Below are positions 7,810 through 16,171 of a DNA stretch of 30,947 nucleotides, one piece after another. Positions within the stretch are counted from its first letter, which is position 1, and each line of letters starts with the position of its first letter. The stretch covers positions 9,452 to 40,398 of the forward strand of contig PAXL01000058.1 of the NCBI GenBank assembly GCA_002714465.1. The letters are read 5' to 3'. This DNA comes from Gemmatimonadota bacterium. Its GTDB lineage: Bacteria; Latescibacterota; UBA2968. Both the position numbers and the translations under genes were made by a program. Under the pieces are notes generated by a model. The model had not been told where the DNA came from. It saw only the letters and a list, made by a program, of their open reading frames with translations, and made no database searches.

Positions 7810-9801
7810 GTGTCAGTAGCACTGAAAGAATCGAACAACTCGCGTGTCGAGTCGGGTCAGAAAGGTGGCGCCTCACCCCGTGCGATCGTGATCGGTCTCA
7901 GCATCGTCGTGTTCATTAACCTCTGGGTGACGTATGCGGAGACTGTCGTCCACGCATCCCGACTGAACCTAAGCTTTTTCCAACTGACACTTTTTGTTGT
8001 GTTCATCTTTCTGGTCCTGGTTGCCAACCCGCTGCTTCGATCCCTCCGATCGGGATTGGCGCTCGAATCCGGCGAGTTGCTGTCGATAGTAGCCATCGGA
8101 ATGGTCGGGTGCGTGGTGCCGGCTTCCGGTGTGACCGGTTTCCTGATCGGCGTCATATCGACGCCAGTTTATTTTGCCACACCAGAAAATGCGTGGGCGG
8201 AGTTTTATCACCCGCATCTTAAGTCGTGGGTTGTCCCTCTGGATACGGAGGCCCTTCGCACGTTCTTCGAGGGTCTCCCGCCCGGAACGGCTGTTCCCTG
8301 GAGCGTTTGGGTCATCCCCTTGGCGTGGTGGGCGAGTTTGCTGGCGGCAGTGTTCGGTGCGTCGGCTGCCGTGATGATCATCCTTCGAAAGCAGTGGTCT
8401 GATCACGAAAAGCTCGTCTATCCACTCGTCGCGGTTCCAGTCGAGCTCGCTGAGTCGGCACGGGGGGGGCGATTCGTTCCCGATGTGTTCAGGAACTGGC
8501 TGTTTCTAGCCGGGGCATCCGTGCCCTTTGCGATGCTGGTTTGGAACTCGATTACCTGGTTCTACCCGGTCCTCCCATCAATCAATATTTTCCCCCACGC
8601 CGGACGGTTCTTTTTTACGCCATATTCTCCGCACTTCTACATAGAACCCTTCAATTGTTTGACGATCGGGTTTGCATATTTTGCGAACACGCAAGTTCTC
8701 TTCAGCATCTGGTTCTTCTTCCTGCTTCACATCGTTGAAGGGACGATTTTCAACCGGCTGGGCTACCAGATTGAAAAATCCTCCGATTCATTCAGCGCCG
8801 ACCCTCCGACGGAGGCCTACCAGTGTTTCGGCGCTCTCGCTTGCCTTGTAGTCTGGCGGCTCTGGGTTTCTCGGAAACATCTTCGCAACGTGCTCGGAAA
8901 GGCGCTCGATTCGAACCATCCCGCCGATGACAGCGGGGAAATCCTCTCTTATCGAACCGCGGTCGTAACCCTCGGTGTTTCGTTGCTCTATGCGATCTTC
9001 TGGCTGTTCCAGACAGGAATGGATTTGGTTACAGTTGTTTTTTTTCTTTCGGCAGTCGCGGTGATTTACATCGGGGTGGCTCGAATCGTGTGCGAAGCCG
9101 GGGTGGTCTATTCGGGAGCGACGATCACGCCACAGGCATTCACGATGGACATGAGGGGCAGCGCCTCGATGACAGGTCCAACACTGACCTCGATCGCTAT
9201 GACCTATTCGCTCGTCGACTATATGCGTGGCTTATTTGCTCCGGGTGTTGCAAACTCTGTCAAGCTGGGGGACCTCATCGGTTCCGGACGTCGTTCGCTC
9301 ATGTTATGGACGTGTGTCGGCGTTATCGTAGGATTGGCAGCGTCAGTCTGGTATACGCTTTATCTCGGCTACAGTCACGGTGCCTACAATTTCCCACGAT
9401 TCCCGTTCTTTAGCGGTGATCCGAAGGGGATTTACGGCTCGACCCTCATCCAGATGCGCACCCCGAAAGTGCCCGATGGCGAGCGGATAGTATTCTTCGC
9501 GATCGGGGCGGGACTGATGGGCCTACTCACTTTTCTCCGATACCGGCTCCCTTGGTGGCCGCTACATCCGATCGGATTAACTTTGTCCGCTGCGGACAAT
9601 ACCGCGCATCTCGTCTTGCCCGTTTTCGTGACCTGGCTAGCCAAATCAATCCTGATGTCAATCGGAGGTGTCCGGCTATACACGCAGGCCAAACCGGTTT
9701 TTCTAGGGCTTCTTGTGGGCTATGTCACCGGCGTTGTCTGGTGCTTCGTGGCCGACTCGCTCTGGTGGCCCGGTCAGGGGCACCTGGTCCACTACTGGTA
9801 G
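7810..9801 (+). CDS. OPT-like multi-pass membrane protein (DUF6785/DUF6784 type), copy B
   Basis: The 663-residue product is a close paralogue of the preceding gene, co-linear over its whole length. It repeats the same landmarks: 'FINLWVTYAETVVHASRLNL', 'DHEKLVYPLVAVP', 'NRLGYQIEKSSDSFSADPPT', 'YSLVDYMRGLF', 'HGAYNFPRFPFFSGDPKG', and an end of 'GHLVHYW' against 'GHLVHWW' in copy A. The soluble N-terminal tails (about 20-30 residues) are unlike each other, and substitutions concentrate in the helices between motifs, so the pair arose by tandem duplication with later divergence. The GTG start at 7810 gives a tail length like that of copy A. The next gene begins 22 bases after its stop, so it is probably co-transcribed with the GWxTD genes. 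They could form a heteromer or handle two related substrates; this is inference. Confidence 0.82.
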   Translation: MSVALKESNNSRVESGQKGGASPRAIVIGLSIVVFINLWVTYAETVVHASRLNLSFFQLTLFVVFIFLVLVANPLLRSLRSGLALESGELLSIVAIGMVGCVVPASGVTGFLIGVISTPVYFATPENAWAEFYHPHLKSWVVPLDTEALRTFFEGLPPGTAVPWSVWVIPLAWWASLLAAVFGASAAVMIILRKQWSDHEKLVYPLVAVPVELAESARGGRFVPDVFRNWLFLAGASVPFAMLVWNSITWFYPVLPSINIFPHAGRFFFTPYSPHFYIEPFNCLTIGFAYFANTQVLFSIWFFFLLHIVEGTIFNRLGYQIEKSSDSFSADPPTEAYQCFGALACLVVWRLWVSRKHLRNVLGKALDSNHPADDSGEILSYRTAVVTLGVSLLYAIFWLFQTGMDLVTVVFFLSAVAVIYIGVARIVCEAGVVYSGATITPQAFTMDMRGSASMTGPTLTSIAMTYSLVDYMRGLFAPGVANSVKLGDLIGSGRRSLMLWTCVGVIVGLAASVWYTLYLGYSHGAYNFPRFPFFSGDPKGIYGSTLIQMRTPKVPDGERIVFFAIGAGLMGLLTFLRYRLPWWPLHPIGLTLSAADNTAHLVLPVFVTWLAKSILMSIGGVRLYTQAKPVFLGLLVGYVTGVVWCFVADSLWWPGQGHLVHYW

Positions 9802-9823
9802 TTTTTATCGAAGGAACTGCTCG

Positions 9824-12250
9824 ATGATTCACCGACACACGATCAGACGGATCGTGCTACTGGGTCTTGCGGTCTTTACACCGTGCACGGTCGTGTCCCA
9901 ATCGGGCATATCGTCCTCTGGTGCGGACATTGAACCAGCCGACACTTACGACGACAGCCGCGCAACGCTCACGGCGCTTTTACTGATGGTGGAGGATGAT
10001 CCGGAAAACGTGGACACGCTCCTACGATTGGGTCGAGTCCAACTAACTTCGGGTCTTCATGCCGAAGCCGAAGAGACGTTCAAGAAAGCCAGAGACCTGG
10101 AGCGGTCTCGTCCAGAGGCCTATGTCGGCCTGGGACGCGTGCACGCAGAACGGCCGTCCAGAGGATCCGCTGCCTACTTCGGTTTCAGGCGAGCCCTTGG
10201 TTTGGCGCGGCGAGCGATAAAAATCGACTCAACCTACGCGCCGGCCTATCTGTTGTTGGGCGAGCTATATGAACGTTTCCAGGAGGACCACGCCAAAGCA
10301 GTCGAAAGCTACCTGAAGTATGTGACTCTTGAACCCGAGAACGCGGAGGGACTTTATTACTTCGGGCTCGCGCTTGTTCAAGCTGGAGAATACGATAAGA
10401 TCGATCAGCACATTGCCCCGTTCGTCGAGGTGCACCCGGATCAGGAGAGATTGATGCCTCTTGTGGCGATGGGCTATTTTTATCTCGAACGATACGAGGT
10501 GGCTCTGGAGCTGTTCGAACGCTACCTGCAACGAATCCCGGACGAAGAGCGCGGTCTCTATACGGACATATCATTGGTGGCCTCGGAAAAAGAAATGCAC
10601 GAGTTCCGATCCATCGAAGATCCTGCGGCACGTGACATATTTCTCAACAGTTTCTGGTTACGCCGCGATTCCGACATACTCACGAGCATCAATGAGCGAA
10701 TCATCGAGCATTACCGGAGGGTCTGGTATGCACGCACGTATTTCTCGCGTCGCGCAGACCCCTGGGATCGACGGGGAGAAGTATACATTCGATATGGAGA
10801 ACCTGATTTCCGGTCACGATCGAGCAACCGGCAGTTGATCGTGAGTCCAGCCGTGGAAACGGTTCGAACCCGGATGGCAGTTGACATGTACGGTTCGGAG
10901 GCATCGTATCTGACGTTTACGGGCCCGGTCTTTCCGATCCGAAAAGCCCGAGATCCCACCGGAGGAGATCAGGCCGTCCCCCGAGCCACCCTCTTGCCCG
11001 ACGATTCGGAGCAGGACGTATCGCTTGATCTCGATGCAAGCGAATCCAGCCCAGGGGAATCCCAAAGCTATCCCGATCTGGATCTAGGCCTGGAAGCGAC
11101 GGGCCCATATGATTTCGCGGGAAACCCCAACCTGAAACTGAACTTCGCCGACTACGGCCCCGTCACACTGACCGACGAGTCGGAAACGGTCCCCTGGGAG
11201 ACGTGGACCTATACACAACTTTTTCGAGGCGTAGAGTTTACGTTTACCGATGAAATCGGGACAGGCCATTTCGACTTTGCTCCGATTCCTCCGGTCCCAT
11301 CCGGAGACAACAAGATCGCAAACTCTGCCCGTATGATGCAGTATGCGCCTGGCGTTCTTTATCAGCGAGCATCTGCGGAGTCTCCCGATTATTATCGTCC
11401 GGGCCCGATGTCGGAGCCTCTCAATTTCTTTTACGATTACGGTGTCTTCCAGAGCGAGGGAGGGGGAAGTCGGCTTGAGGTCTACTATGGCGTGCCGCCA
11501 TCCGAGGTGCAGGTTCTGAAGACAGACACGGGACACCTGATTCAGGTAGAGAGCGCAGTCGCCCTCGCAAACGCGGATCACACGAGCATCCTGCGCCGAG
11601 GCGATTTGTTTTCATATGTGAATCAGGCCGAGTTCAACCGCGAGCGTGGAATGTTCGTTCCGGACCAACTCGAACTCGAGTCGCCACCAGGAAAATACAC
11701 TTTACAGGTTAAGTTGAAAGACGCTCTGTCCGGAAAGGTCGGGATCTTCAAGCAATCGGTGGAGATTCCAGACTATGCGGGTGAATCGCTCAAGCTCAGC
11801 AGCATTCTCCTCGCTTCTTCCGTGGGCGAATCAGGAGTGAATCCACGATTCAAGAAGGGCGACGTCTGGGTGACGCCGATGCCGACACGGACGTTCAGTC
11901 AAACCCAGACGACCAATGCATTCTTCGAAATTTACAACCTGCTGAAAGATGAGTTCGGACAAACACACTACAAGATTCAGTATCGTGTTCGGTTCAGCTC
12001 AAAAGGATCGGTCGGGTTGGCCGGGATGCTCACATCGGGTGTTCGGGCAATCATGAGACGAGGGAAGCCGGAGGTTCAGGTAACCTTCGAGCAGACGGGA
12101 TCTGAGTCCTTTAGCCGAGAATATGTCGAACTGGATCTGGGCAACGCTAGGTCGGGGATTAATGACCTGGAAGTAACCGTGACCGATCTTGTGAGCGCAA
12201 CGACTGCTTCAGAGGAAACCGTCTTCTTTTTTAGGGATGGCAAAGAATGA
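9824..12250 (+). CDS. Exported TPR and GWxTD-domain protein
   Basis: The 808-residue protein starts at the ATG at 9824 (AAGGA at 9811-9815), giving a signal peptide 'IRRIVLLGLAVFTPCTVVSQ'. A longer in-frame start at 9713 would run back into the upstream gene and is rejected. Residues about 45-250 are tetratricopeptide repeats ('AEETFKKARDLERSRPEAYV', 'GLYYFGLALVQAGEYDK', 'YEVALELFERYLQRIPDEE'). Residues about 255-330 form a GWxTD domain: 'FLNSFWLRRDSD', then 'EHYRRVWYARTYF', then 'RGEVYIRYGEPD'. The name-giving GWxTD segment is replaced by 'DPWDRR'. The remaining about 480 residues are beta-rich and unassigned, with an acidic low-complexity linker near residues 385-430. The GWxTD family has no established biochemical function; envelope location is inferred from the signal peptide. 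Confidence 0.83.
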   Translation: MIHRHTIRRIVLLGLAVFTPCTVVSQSGISSSGADIEPADTYDDSRATLTALLLMVEDDPENVDTLLRLGRVQLTSGLHAEAEETFKKARDLERSRPEAYVGLGRVHAERPSRGSAAYFGFRRALGLARRAIKIDSTYAPAYLLLGELYERFQEDHAKAVESYLKYVTLEPENAEGLYYFGLALVQAGEYDKIDQHIAPFVEVHPDQERLMPLVAMGYFYLERYEVALELFERYLQRIPDEERGLYTDISLVASEKEMHEFRSIEDPAARDIFLNSFWLRRDSDILTSINERIIEHYRRVWYARTYFSRRADPWDRRGEVYIRYGEPDFRSRSSNRQLIVSPAVETVRTRMAVDMYGSEASYLTFTGPVFPIRKARDPTGGDQAVPRATLLPDDSEQDVSLDLDASESSPGESQSYPDLDLGLEATGPYDFAGNPNLKLNFADYGPVTLTDESETVPWETWTYTQLFRGVEFTFTDEIGTGHFDFAPIPPVPSGDNKIANSARMMQYAPGVLYQRASAESPDYYRPGPMSEPLNFFYDYGVFQSEGGGSRLEVYYGVPPSEVQVLKTDTGHLIQVESAVALANADHTSILRRGDLFSYVNQAEFNRERGMFVPDQLELESPPGKYTLQVKLKDALSGKVGIFKQSVEIPDYAGESLKLSSILLASSVGESGVNPRFKKGDVWVTPMPTRTFSQTQTTNAFFEIYNLLKDEFGQTHYKIQYRVRFSSKGSVGLAGMLTSGVRAIMRRGKPEVQVTFEQTGSESFSREYVELDLGNARSGINDLEVTVTDLVSATTASEETVFFFRDGKE

Positions 12251-12315
12251 ACATTGGTTCTGGAGCGCCTCTCGAATCAGGCTCTCGCTGACCATCAGCC
12301 AAGGGTTGGGGCGAC

Positions 12316-13746
12316 GTGAGACCGATTATTTTCGTTTCTGCAAACATCCTTCTTCTGTGTCTGCCCGCACGACGAATTTCATGGTTGGGCTTACGCATTA
12401 TCCCCCTCGGGCTCTCTGTTCTCGCCGCCGCCGCGTTACCATCATTTGCTCAAAACAATGAGAGAGACGCTTCCGACCTCCCTGGTGTGAGCAAGGGCGA
12501 CCTCCAGTTCTACATCGATACTTCCGAGTACCGAGGTGCGCATAGATGGGCCAGGCGTGAGATTTACCTGCTGATTGATGTTCAGCAACTCTGGCCTGGC
12601 GATGAGACGGTGGGCGAACTGCATCTAAAAGCCGCGGTGAGGGATACGGCTGGCACGGTCGTCCTCGAAAGAATATGGACACGCCGAGTTTTCCGGGACG
12701 ACCGTGAGGGACGGGGCACGCATACGGCCCCCTACAAGGAAGCGATCTCACTGGATCTTCAACCAGGGACCTATCGCTACCGATTGGAGATCCAGAATCA
12801 CTACACCTCCAAGACCGGTGTGTTCGACGGGACGTTCATCGTCCGAAACTACGAACGAGAGGGTCTCGTTTTCAGCGACCTACAGTTCGCGTCGGACCTT
12901 GTCCGAACTCCGGAGATGGGACCGTTCATCCGGCAGGGCTGGAAGGTGACCCCTAATACGACCCGACATCACCTCGCAGGTGAATCGTTGAAGGTCTACT
13001 TCGAGCTCTACAACCTTGGAGTGGGGGGCGCCGCGACCGAGGATAGTTTCATCCTCGGTTACAGTCTTCGGGATTCGCTTGATGTAGTTGTCCGAACATT
13101 TCCCGCGAAGCGATTCCTGAAACCCGGCGAGAGCGTGGTGAAGGCTGAATTCCTGCAGACGGAAGATCTCCAAGAGGGGACTTATACGTTTCAGGTCGAG
13201 GCCTTTGACGGATCGACGCGGCAGTATGTACGAAGTCGGCGTACGCTGTTTGTTGTGTCAGGCGGTCCAGAAATTTCGATGGCTCAGGGTCAGCGGGACC
13301 TGATGACTTACTACGCTGACATCCGGTATGTAGCGGACGAAGCGACACTAACCGACTACCGTGCTCAGCGAACAGTAGAAGACCAGGCCGACTTTCTCAG
13401 AACATTCTGGAAGTCATTGGACCCCAGCCCGGACTCAGCCACTAACGAACGCCTCCTGGAGCACGTCCTCCGGATGAGCGAGGCGAACGGTCGATTCGGT
13501 GCGGGTAGCCGCCGAAAAGGAATCGACACGGATCGAGGTCGGGTGCTCGTCCACTACGGCCCTCCTGACGACATCGTCTACAACACTTCAGCAGCAGGGA
13601 GGCGTCCCTACGAGGTTTGGGTTTATGAAGCCGAAAGGCGGTATGAGTTCGTGTTTCGTGATCGTCGAGGTGTCGGTGTCTATGAGTTGATTCATTCTAC
13701 CTACCCCGGAGAGCTGCAGAATCCGTATTGGGCACAAGAGTTCTAG
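12316..13746 (+). CDS. Exported GWxTD-domain protein
   Basis: This protein of about 476 residues has its GWxTD domain at the C-terminus (about residues 325-476): 'RDLMTYYADIRYVAD', 'DFLRTFWKSLDPSPDSATNE', then 'GIDTDRGRVLVHYGPPDDI', a good match to the family's 'RG.v.i.YGpPd.i' signature with GIDTD where GWxTD is expected. It ends with the typical 'RRYEFVFRDRRGVGVYEL' segment. The first half is beta-sandwich-like. The signal region is long: a GTG start at 12316 puts 46 residues before the likely cleavage at 'PSFAQ', so translation may begin further in, for example at a TTG near 12385; the Shine-Dalgarno region is weak at both. It follows the TPR/GWxTD gene by 65 bases and is the last gene of the unit. 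The two may be partner subunits of an envelope complex. Confidence 0.8.
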   Translation: MRPIIFVSANILLLCLPARRISWLGLRIIPLGLSVLAAAALPSFAQNNERDASDLPGVSKGDLQFYIDTSEYRGAHRWARREIYLLIDVQQLWPGDETVGELHLKAAVRDTAGTVVLERIWTRRVFRDDREGRGTHTAPYKEAISLDLQPGTYRYRLEIQNHYTSKTGVFDGTFIVRNYEREGLVFSDLQFASDLVRTPEMGPFIRQGWKVTPNTTRHHLAGESLKVYFELYNLGVGGAATEDSFILGYSLRDSLDVVVRTFPAKRFLKPGESVVKAEFLQTEDLQEGTYTFQVEAFDGSTRQYVRSRRTLFVVSGGPEISMAQGQRDLMTYYADIRYVADEATLTDYRAQRTVEDQADFLRTFWKSLDPSPDSATNERLLEHVLRMSEANGRFGAGSRRKGIDTDRGRVLVHYGPPDDIVYNTSAAGRRPYEVWVYEAERRYEFVFRDRRGVGVYELIHSTYPGELQNPYWAQEF

Positions 13747-14125
13747 GGTCGTCTTCTCGCGGCTATCACACAAGCAGCCTGAGACGCGTCAAAAAGGCTG
13801 GAACGAACTTGAGGGCATTTCGTTTTCTCGTGGTCGCGCTAGATGCTGCTTCAGGCTGCCGCAAAAGCCCATTCCAAGATTTTGAAGAATATTTCTTAAT
13901 CTACGATTCACAAGCTGGCGCTTAAAGACATCGTAATGACAAGAACAACACTCGACTCCCTCGACTTGGCTCTGGGTGTACTAGGATTCGGTGCACTGAG
14001 AAATCATGGCTTAGTTTATGCCAACAACCTCTCACTTGTTCAAAAAGGGGGGGAGCTAGCCAATTGCGCGTAAGCAAGCTCTCCTTGATGTCACAGTAGT
14101 AATCGACCTCTCTCAATACCAATAA
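13747..14125. other. Convergent intergenic region
   Basis: This stretch of 379 bases lies between two convergent genes. I see no coding sequence with a plausible start and no tRNA-like fold. A weak six-base stem (CAGCCT with AGGCTG, about 13780-13800) without a T-tract is the nearest thing to a terminator. Base composition becomes visibly more AT-rich here, marking the left edge of the - strand accessory region. Confidence 0.5.
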
Positions 14126-14980
14126 CTACTCCTCTCCGTTAATCCATGCAGTTATTCCCTGGTTCTGGAGAGTGGCTCTCACTGAATTTTCGCTACGCTT
14201 TCCACATACCATGGGGTCCTGTGCCGTCACGCCCCGGTCGGCGATCAGGTTGTGTCCTGTTATCGCGGCAGATTCATCGCTTGCTAAGAAGAGCATCGTG
14301 TCCGCCACCTGCTCCGGGGTGCTTGGCGAACCTAATGGATAGAAAACGGCTTGTCTGCGGTATTCGGCCGGATTCTTATTCAACATGGTGAATTTTTTTT
14401 CCGTCAACATCCGTGCTGGAGTCAAAATATTTGCTCTGATACCCTGCATTCCGTATGTGACCGCTAGGTTTTTAGTCAGATTGATCATCCCTGCTTTTGC
14501 CGGCCCATATGACGAGATTGACTCGCCACCGACAAGACCTGTATGAGAAGCTACGTTGATGATATTCCCGCCACCCTGCTTTACCATGCTCGGTATCACT
14601 TCTTTGCAGAAAAGCAACGGTGCAGTCATGTGACAGAAAATTGTTTCTTCCCAATCTCGTAAGTTCACGTCTTCAATTTTTCCCCCTGGATTTTCAATGA
14701 TGGCATTGTTGACCATGACATCAACGCGTCCGTACTTCTTCTTGGTGAAGTCACAAAGCGCAACTATATCGTCTTGGTTCATTACATCACATCTTTTGTA
14801 GACGATTTCCCCAGAGAGTCCTTCGGCGGCTTTGAGTAACTTCTGCGCATTTTCAGGGCTTCGACCCCTGTCGCACGTGACCACTTTCGCCCCCTCGCGC
14901 GCAAAAATCAGTGCCGCGGCTTTACCGAGACCCAGAGTTGAGCCGGTTATGATGGCTACTTTTCCGTCAAGTCTTTTCAT
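14126..14980 (-). CDS. Classical short-chain dehydrogenase/reductase
   Basis: This 284-residue cytoplasmic SDR has a Rossmann nucleotide-binding motif TGSTLGLG (residues 12-19), an acidic Asp37 after the second strand suggesting NAD(H) preference, and a catalytic Ser145 with Tyr158 and Lys162 in 'SSYGPAK'. The structural NNAG motif is NNAI (91-94), an unusual change. The C-terminus carries the usual 'TPEQVADTMLFLASDESAAI' segment and a 'LIADRGVTAQDP' equivalent of the common 'DGG' strand, then about 30 extra residues. AGGA lies about seven bases before the ATG. Such enzymes oxidise or reduce sugars, uronate-derived keto acids or secondary alcohols; the neighbourhood suggests sugar-acid metabolism but the substrate is not shown. 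The gene is alone on its strand, over 1 kb downstream of the truncated sulfatase. Confidence 0.88.
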   Translation of the reverse strand: MKRLDGKVAIITGSTLGLGKAAALIFAREGAKVVTCDRGRSPENAQKLLKAAEGLSGEIVYKRCDVMNQDDIVALCDFTKKKYGRVDVMVNNAIIENPGGKIEDVNLRDWEETIFCHMTAPLLFCKEVIPSMVKQGGGNIINVASHTGLVGGESISSYGPAKAGMINLTKNLAVTYGMQGIRANILTPARMLTEKKFTMLNKNPAEYRRQAVFYPLGSPSTPEQVADTMLFLASDESAAITGHNLIADRGVTAQDPMVCGKRSENSVRATLQNQGITAWINGEE

Positions 14981-15427
14981 GTATCTGTCCTCGATAAGCT
15001 GATTTTAAGTAGTGAATGGAACACCTTAGGATTCAGGATGGATGGCGTGACACAATAGGTATTCACCCTTTTCCTCTCTTTATTCGTCTGCACTGGGTAT
15101 CCCACTTGAACATCCGGGATGTGCAACAAAATACGACGGGAAACAACACTTTCAGGCCCGAAATTCACAGATGAGTTAGGTGTCCTCCCGGCAACCACAC
15201 TTGCCTACATAACAATCAATAAAATGACTTCCAAGCTAAAGTTTGGCGCGGCGCGAGGGTCCAAGCATCGCGATAGGTTACAAGTATCCATCGGGCGCGT
15301 AATCTGAGGGATCTCAAGCAGATTTCATAAGACAGCGATGGAAGGGGAGGCCTGACGGCATTACCGTTGGCACTTGGTCACGGGGCTTCAACTAGAACTT
15401 AACCAACAGGCACGGAGGAAGATTACC
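14981..15427. other. Divergent intergenic region
   Basis: There are 447 bases between the SDR start (- strand) and the small membrane-protein start (+ strand). Any promoters for both would lie here. I see no confident promoter boxes, no tRNA, and no ORF with believable protein sequence on either strand. Confidence 0.5.
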
Positions 15428-15805
15428 ATGGCTAGGTGGAAAACAGTCACGGGATTGGGTATTGCATTAATCCTCGTCTGCATGGGCGTGCGTGCAAGTG
15501 GGGTGGTACTGGTATTTGTCGATCTACCATCGATGATTTTTGTGGCTGGGATTGCATTGCCTTTGACTTTGATCCGTGGCTGGAGCTGGCGTCGATTGCG
15601 TCACCTGCTCGTGATCGTTGGGGGAATCGGCACAATGATCGGACTGATTAGCACGCTGCAGACTCTCGGCGACCAGAACACACTGGGGCCTCGTATAGCA
15701 ACGGCAATGATTACGCTCTTTTACGGCTTAATTGGGTCCGCTGTATGTCGCGCTTTTGAAGTGGAGAACTCAGAGGCGGGGGGAGTCGTGAAGCCGTGCT
15801 GTTAG
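15428..15805 (+). CDS. Minimal MotA/TolQ/ExbB-like membrane protein
   Basis: This 125-residue membrane protein starts at the ATG at 15428, preceded seven bases away by GGAGGAA (15414-15420); an upstream in-frame start at 15374 has no such site. It has three or four hydrophobic segments. The first half has 'VDLPSMIFVAGIALPL', like the MotA 'D.ps..iv.GG' second helix. The second half 'GGIGTMIGLISTLQTLGDQ' followed by 'LGPRIATAMITLFYGLIGSA' closely follows the proton-channel helices of MotA/ExbB ('G.lGTviGLi..l..l.dp..lGp.ia.AL.tTlyG'). The large cytoplasmic domain that normally separates the two helix pairs in MotA is reduced to about ten residues (GWSWRRLRHL). No MotB/ExbD partner is visible in the window. 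It could be a degenerate stator relative or a small membrane protein with a separate role; activity is unproven. Confidence 0.7.
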   Translation: MARWKTVTGLGIALILVCMGVRASGVVLVFVDLPSMIFVAGIALPLTLIRGWSWRRLRHLLVIVGGIGTMIGLISTLQTLGDQNTLGPRIATAMITLFYGLIGSAVCRAFEVENSEAGGVVKPCC

Positions 15806-16169
15806 GAATCAATACACTTATGTGCGGTACACGGAAAACTTTTAGATCGATCACCTGGTTCGTGATCCATCCGCCCTCCTTGGTGGCAGATCCCCATCTC
15901 GGTGTGCGGTAGGGAAGGATCTCGTCGGGTAGACATTCGCCGTTGGTGCGAACGCCAATTTGTGACGGATAGAGTCCCAGCATCATGGAGTAGCGGCTGG
16001 GCACGCACGCTGGCGCCTGACACACGGCTTGGTCCAATCGAGTTCCAGACTCGGCCAGTCGATCTAGCGTCGGAGTTTTTACTAGTGGGTTGACGCAACC
16101 CATGGTGTCCCAGCGATGTTGGTCGTCCATCAGAAGAATGATGTTGGGTCGCTGGTCTGCCATCGACAC
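15711..16169 (-). pseudogene. Truncated type I sulfatase (N-terminal fragment)
   Basis: The first about 100 residues are a good sulfatase N-terminus: 'PNIILLMDDQHRWDTMGC' with the metal-binding Asp pair (D15, D16), 'TPTLDRLAESGTR', and the formylglycine signature C55-V-P-S-R59 followed by 'MMLGLYPSQIG'. After 'CLPDEILPYRT' the similarity fades, and the frame runs through non-homologous sequence that overlaps the small membrane-protein gene on the other strand. Family members are usually 450-550 residues, so the GKxH segment, the second metal site and the C-terminal domain are absent. The start is GTG at 16169 (AGGAAG seven bases before) or ATG at 16163; it follows the PhyH stop by two bases, so it was once, or still is, co-transcribed with that gene. 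I read it as a deletion remnant and do not expect activity. Confidence 0.75.
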
Positions 16170-16171
16170 TC

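Noticed and set aside
14977..15198. 73-codon - strand frame overlapping the SDR start
   Set aside because: No ribosome site, no conserved features, and it overlaps a convincing SDR start.
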